Assembly: GCA_030705665.1 (NCBI GenBank) | Contig: JAUZQA010000030.1 | Location: 1-14,699 of the forward strand | Length of the DNA stretch: 14,699 bases | DNA from: Bacillota bacterium | GTDB taxonomy: Bacteria > Bacillota > Bacilli > Bacillales_B > DSM-18226 | Direction: 5' to 3' | Part shown: piece by piece, positions 13,319-14,699 of the stretch | Layout of the letters: each line of letters opens with the position of its first letter | How positions within the stretch are numbered: position 1 is the stretch's first letter | Notes under the pieces: generated by a model | Seen by the model: only the letters and a program-made list of their open reading frames with translations | Databases searched by the model: none | What the model was told of the DNA's origin: nothing | Position numbers and translations under genes: made by a program

Positions 13319-14017
13319 GTGAATTTCACAATTTCAAATAATACTTTAGTTAAAGATATAGTAAATGAGTTTCCTAAGTCCAGCGATGTCTTTAAAAAAC
13401 ATCGAATTGATTTTTGCTGCGGCGGAAATATCCCAATCGAACAAGCTGCAACGTCAAGTGATGTGGAGTTAGATTTATTACTTTCCGAATTAAACGTTGT
13501 GATCGAAAAAAGCAGTGCAGAAGAGATAAACGTTGAAGTATGGACAGATTCAGATTCAAATACAATCATTGATCATGTTATTTCACACTACCATCGTCCG
13601 CTAATAGAGGAGCTTACCCAGCTCAGCCCATATGTAACAAAGGTATCTCGGGTTCATGGAGATCATCATCCTGAACTTTTAAAAGTAAATGAACTATTCT
13701 ATGAATTTAAAAAAGAAATGATTGAACATACAAGAAAAGAGGAAGAAATTGTTTTTCCTTTAATCAAAAAATTAGAAGCAAATGAAGTTGGAAACACTGA
13801 AGAAGCCATTAATATGATCGTTGAACTGGAAAAAGAGCACGATGCAGCAGGGGCTATTTTGAAGGAGCTGCGCACGATTACTTCTGATTATGCTTTACCT
13901 TTTGATGCCTGCGGAACCTATACTCTTGTCTATCAGCGCCTGGAAATGCTTGAAGCAGACACCTTTATGCATGTACACCTTGAAAATAACATTCTCTTCC
14001 CCCGATATATTAAATAA
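13319..14017 (+). CDS. ric: Ric/ScdA/YtfE-type iron-sulfur cluster repair di-iron protein
   Basis: Repairs Fe-S clusters damaged by nitric oxide or oxidants. The 232-residue protein has an N-terminal ScdA_N (DUF542) domain with KHRIDFCCGGNIP (27-39; C33 and C34), then a hemerythrin-like four-helix bundle (about 80-230). The bundle carries likely iron ligands H86, H90/H92, H116/H117, H137, E141, H174, H218/H220 and E222. The frame extends upstream to 13244, but that ATG lies inside the Fnr box and ahead of the predicted transcript start. The GTG at 13319 follows a strong GAGGAGG with 8-base spacing. Placement in an Fnr and molybdenum cofactor region fits protection during nitrate or nitrite respiration, which generates NO. 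Confidence 0.9.
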   Translation: MNFTISNNTLVKDIVNEFPKSSDVFKKHRIDFCCGGNIPIEQAATSSDVELDLLLSELNVVIEKSSAEEINVEVWTDSDSNTIIDHVISHYHRPLIEELTQLSPYVTKVSRVHGDHHPELLKVNELFYEFKKEMIEHTRKEEEIVFPLIKKLEANEVGNTEEAINMIVELEKEHDAAGAILKELRTITSDYALPFDACGTYTLVYQRLEMLEADTFMHVHLENNILFPRYIK

Positions 14018-14030
14018 GAATTTTTTAAAG

Positions 14031-14062
14031 AAAAAAACTCTCTTTAATGAAAGAGAGTTTTT
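14031..14062. terminator. terminator between convergent ric and moaA
   Basis: AAAAACTCTCTTT (14033-14045) pairs perfectly with AAAGAGAGTTTTT (14050-14062), 4-base loop. T runs on both strands allow it to end either gene. On the minus strand it is the better-formed signal for moaA. Confidence 0.8.
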
Positions 14063-14069
14063 CTTCTGA

Positions 14070-14110
14070 GTGGAAGCACCCGCTTTAGCACGAGCGCTTC
14101 CACATTTTTT
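14070..14110 (+). terminator. second hairpin, facing the moaA stop
   Basis: GTGGAAGC (14070-14077) pairs with GCTTCCAC (14096-14103) around an inner GCTTTAGC hairpin. ATTTTTT (14104-14110) follows on the plus strand and reaches into the moaA stop codon. It is a back-up terminator for ric, and GC-rich relative to its surroundings. Confidence 0.6.
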
Positions 14111-14699
14111 AACCGCCAATATAAGACATTTCAATTTTCTTTCGATTATTATTGGTTTCAGCCGTTCTCTCGTCAGAATACCGATCTGTTCTGCCCTTCC
14201 AAATATCAATGATTCTTTGGCGAAGCTGATCATCAGAGCCACCGTTTCTCATGATATTTCGGATATCGTGGCCATTTCCATTGAACAAACAAGTGAAAAT
14301 TTGCCCATTTGCAGATAAACGAGCCCGCGTACAGCTGCTGCAAAATGATTCAGAGACTGAAGTAATAAAGCCAACATCGACATTTGAATCTTTATAATGG
14401 TATCGTTTTGCTACCTCCCCAAAATATGCAGGGTCCACAGGTTCCAGTTCATACTGCTTATTTAGGATATGAAAAATCTCATTTTTGGTAACAACATCGT
14501 CCATCTTCCAGCCATTTGTTGAACCAACATCCATATATTCAATAAAGCGAAGCTGCAGTCCTTCATTTTTACAAAACTCTGCCATAGGTATGATTTCTGA
14601 ATCATTTAATCCTTTTTTGACAACCATATTAATTTTTATGCCTAATCCAGCCTTCTTTGCTGCTTCAATTCCATCAAGAACAGGTTTTGTACCAATATT
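14109..14699 (-). CDS. moaA: MoaA, GTP 3',8-cyclase (C-terminal part)
   Basis: A radical-SAM enzyme catalysing the first step of molybdenum cofactor synthesis, cyclising GTP. The last 196 codons are present; the frame is open to the right edge (first visible residues [20 protein letters not shown]), so the N-terminal CxxxCxxC radical-SAM cluster lies outside. Visible: [15 protein letters not shown] of the TIM barrel, [10 protein letters not shown], and the second [4Fe-4S] cluster motif CSSC-x13-C (CSSCTRARL...TCLF) that binds GTP. The C-terminus ends SYIGG; the terminal double glycine is a conserved MoaA feature needed for activity. It converges on ric. The identification is secure even though it is partial. 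Confidence 0.94.
   Translation of the reverse strand, partial: NIGTKPVLDGIEAAKKAGLGIKINMVVKKGLNDSEIIPMAEFCKNEGLQLRFIEYMDVGSTNGWKMDDVVTKNEIFHILNKQYELEPVDPAYFGEVAKRYHYKDSNVDVGFITSVSESFCSSCTRARLSANGQIFTCLFNGNGHDIRNIMRNGGSDDQLRQRIIDIWKGRTDRYSDERTAETNNNRKKIEMSYIGG

Noticed and set aside
14070..14318. An 82-codon plus-strand frame over the moaA 3' end
   Set aside because: It overlaps the conserved C-terminal MoaA sequence and begins inside a terminator hairpin.

Overview
The window is chromosomal DNA of a low-GC, spore-former-type Firmicute of the Bacillaceae. It looks Bacillus- or Neobacillus-like, but the species cannot be fixed from this sequence. Evidence: strong AAGGAGG-type ribosome sites, GTG and TTG starts, and a gene order that mirrors the Bacillus subtilis yjz/yja region. 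The window reads that order backwards: the start of yjbA, then yjaZ, fabF, fabH, yjzB, comZ, two yja-type genes, yjzD, clpB and yjzC.

Left part (1-9342), housekeeping. yjbA (partial) and the HExxH protein yjaZ come first. The fatty-acid elongation operon fabH-fabF follows, with a FapR-like operator inside its promoter. Then come divergent yjzB, the competence gene comZ, two proteins with enzyme folds but degraded catalytic motifs (SDR/epimerase-like and alpha/beta-hydrolase-like), the small membrane protein yjzD, and the disaggregase clpB with an exact CtsR heat-shock operator. The last gene is the 59-residue yjzC.

Right part (9343-14699), oxygen limitation and molybdenum cofactor. The oxygen-sensing regulator fnr has its C-terminal cysteine cluster. 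It converges on ywiC, a membrane protein. The moeA-mobB operon, the di-iron repair protein ric and the 3' part of moaA follow. MoaA, MoeA and MobB supply the molybdopterin cofactor used by nitrate reductase, Ric repairs Fe-S centres after nitrosative stress, and Fnr switches the programme on.

Main discovery candidate. Three promoters in the right part carry a TGTGA-N6-TCACT-type Fnr box at exactly the same distance from a -10 element (box centre 29.5 bases from the upstream edge of the -10, that is about -41.5). One drives ywiC and one drives ric. The third has no protein gene directly downstream: it starts about 155 bases of transcript with an internal hairpin and unpaired CUCC/CUCCUU (anti-Shine-Dalgarno) motifs, and it ends at a clean intrinsic terminator just before the ywiC promoter. 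This has the form of an anaerobically induced small regulatory RNA, by analogy with E. coli FnrS, or of an Fnr-driven attenuated leader.
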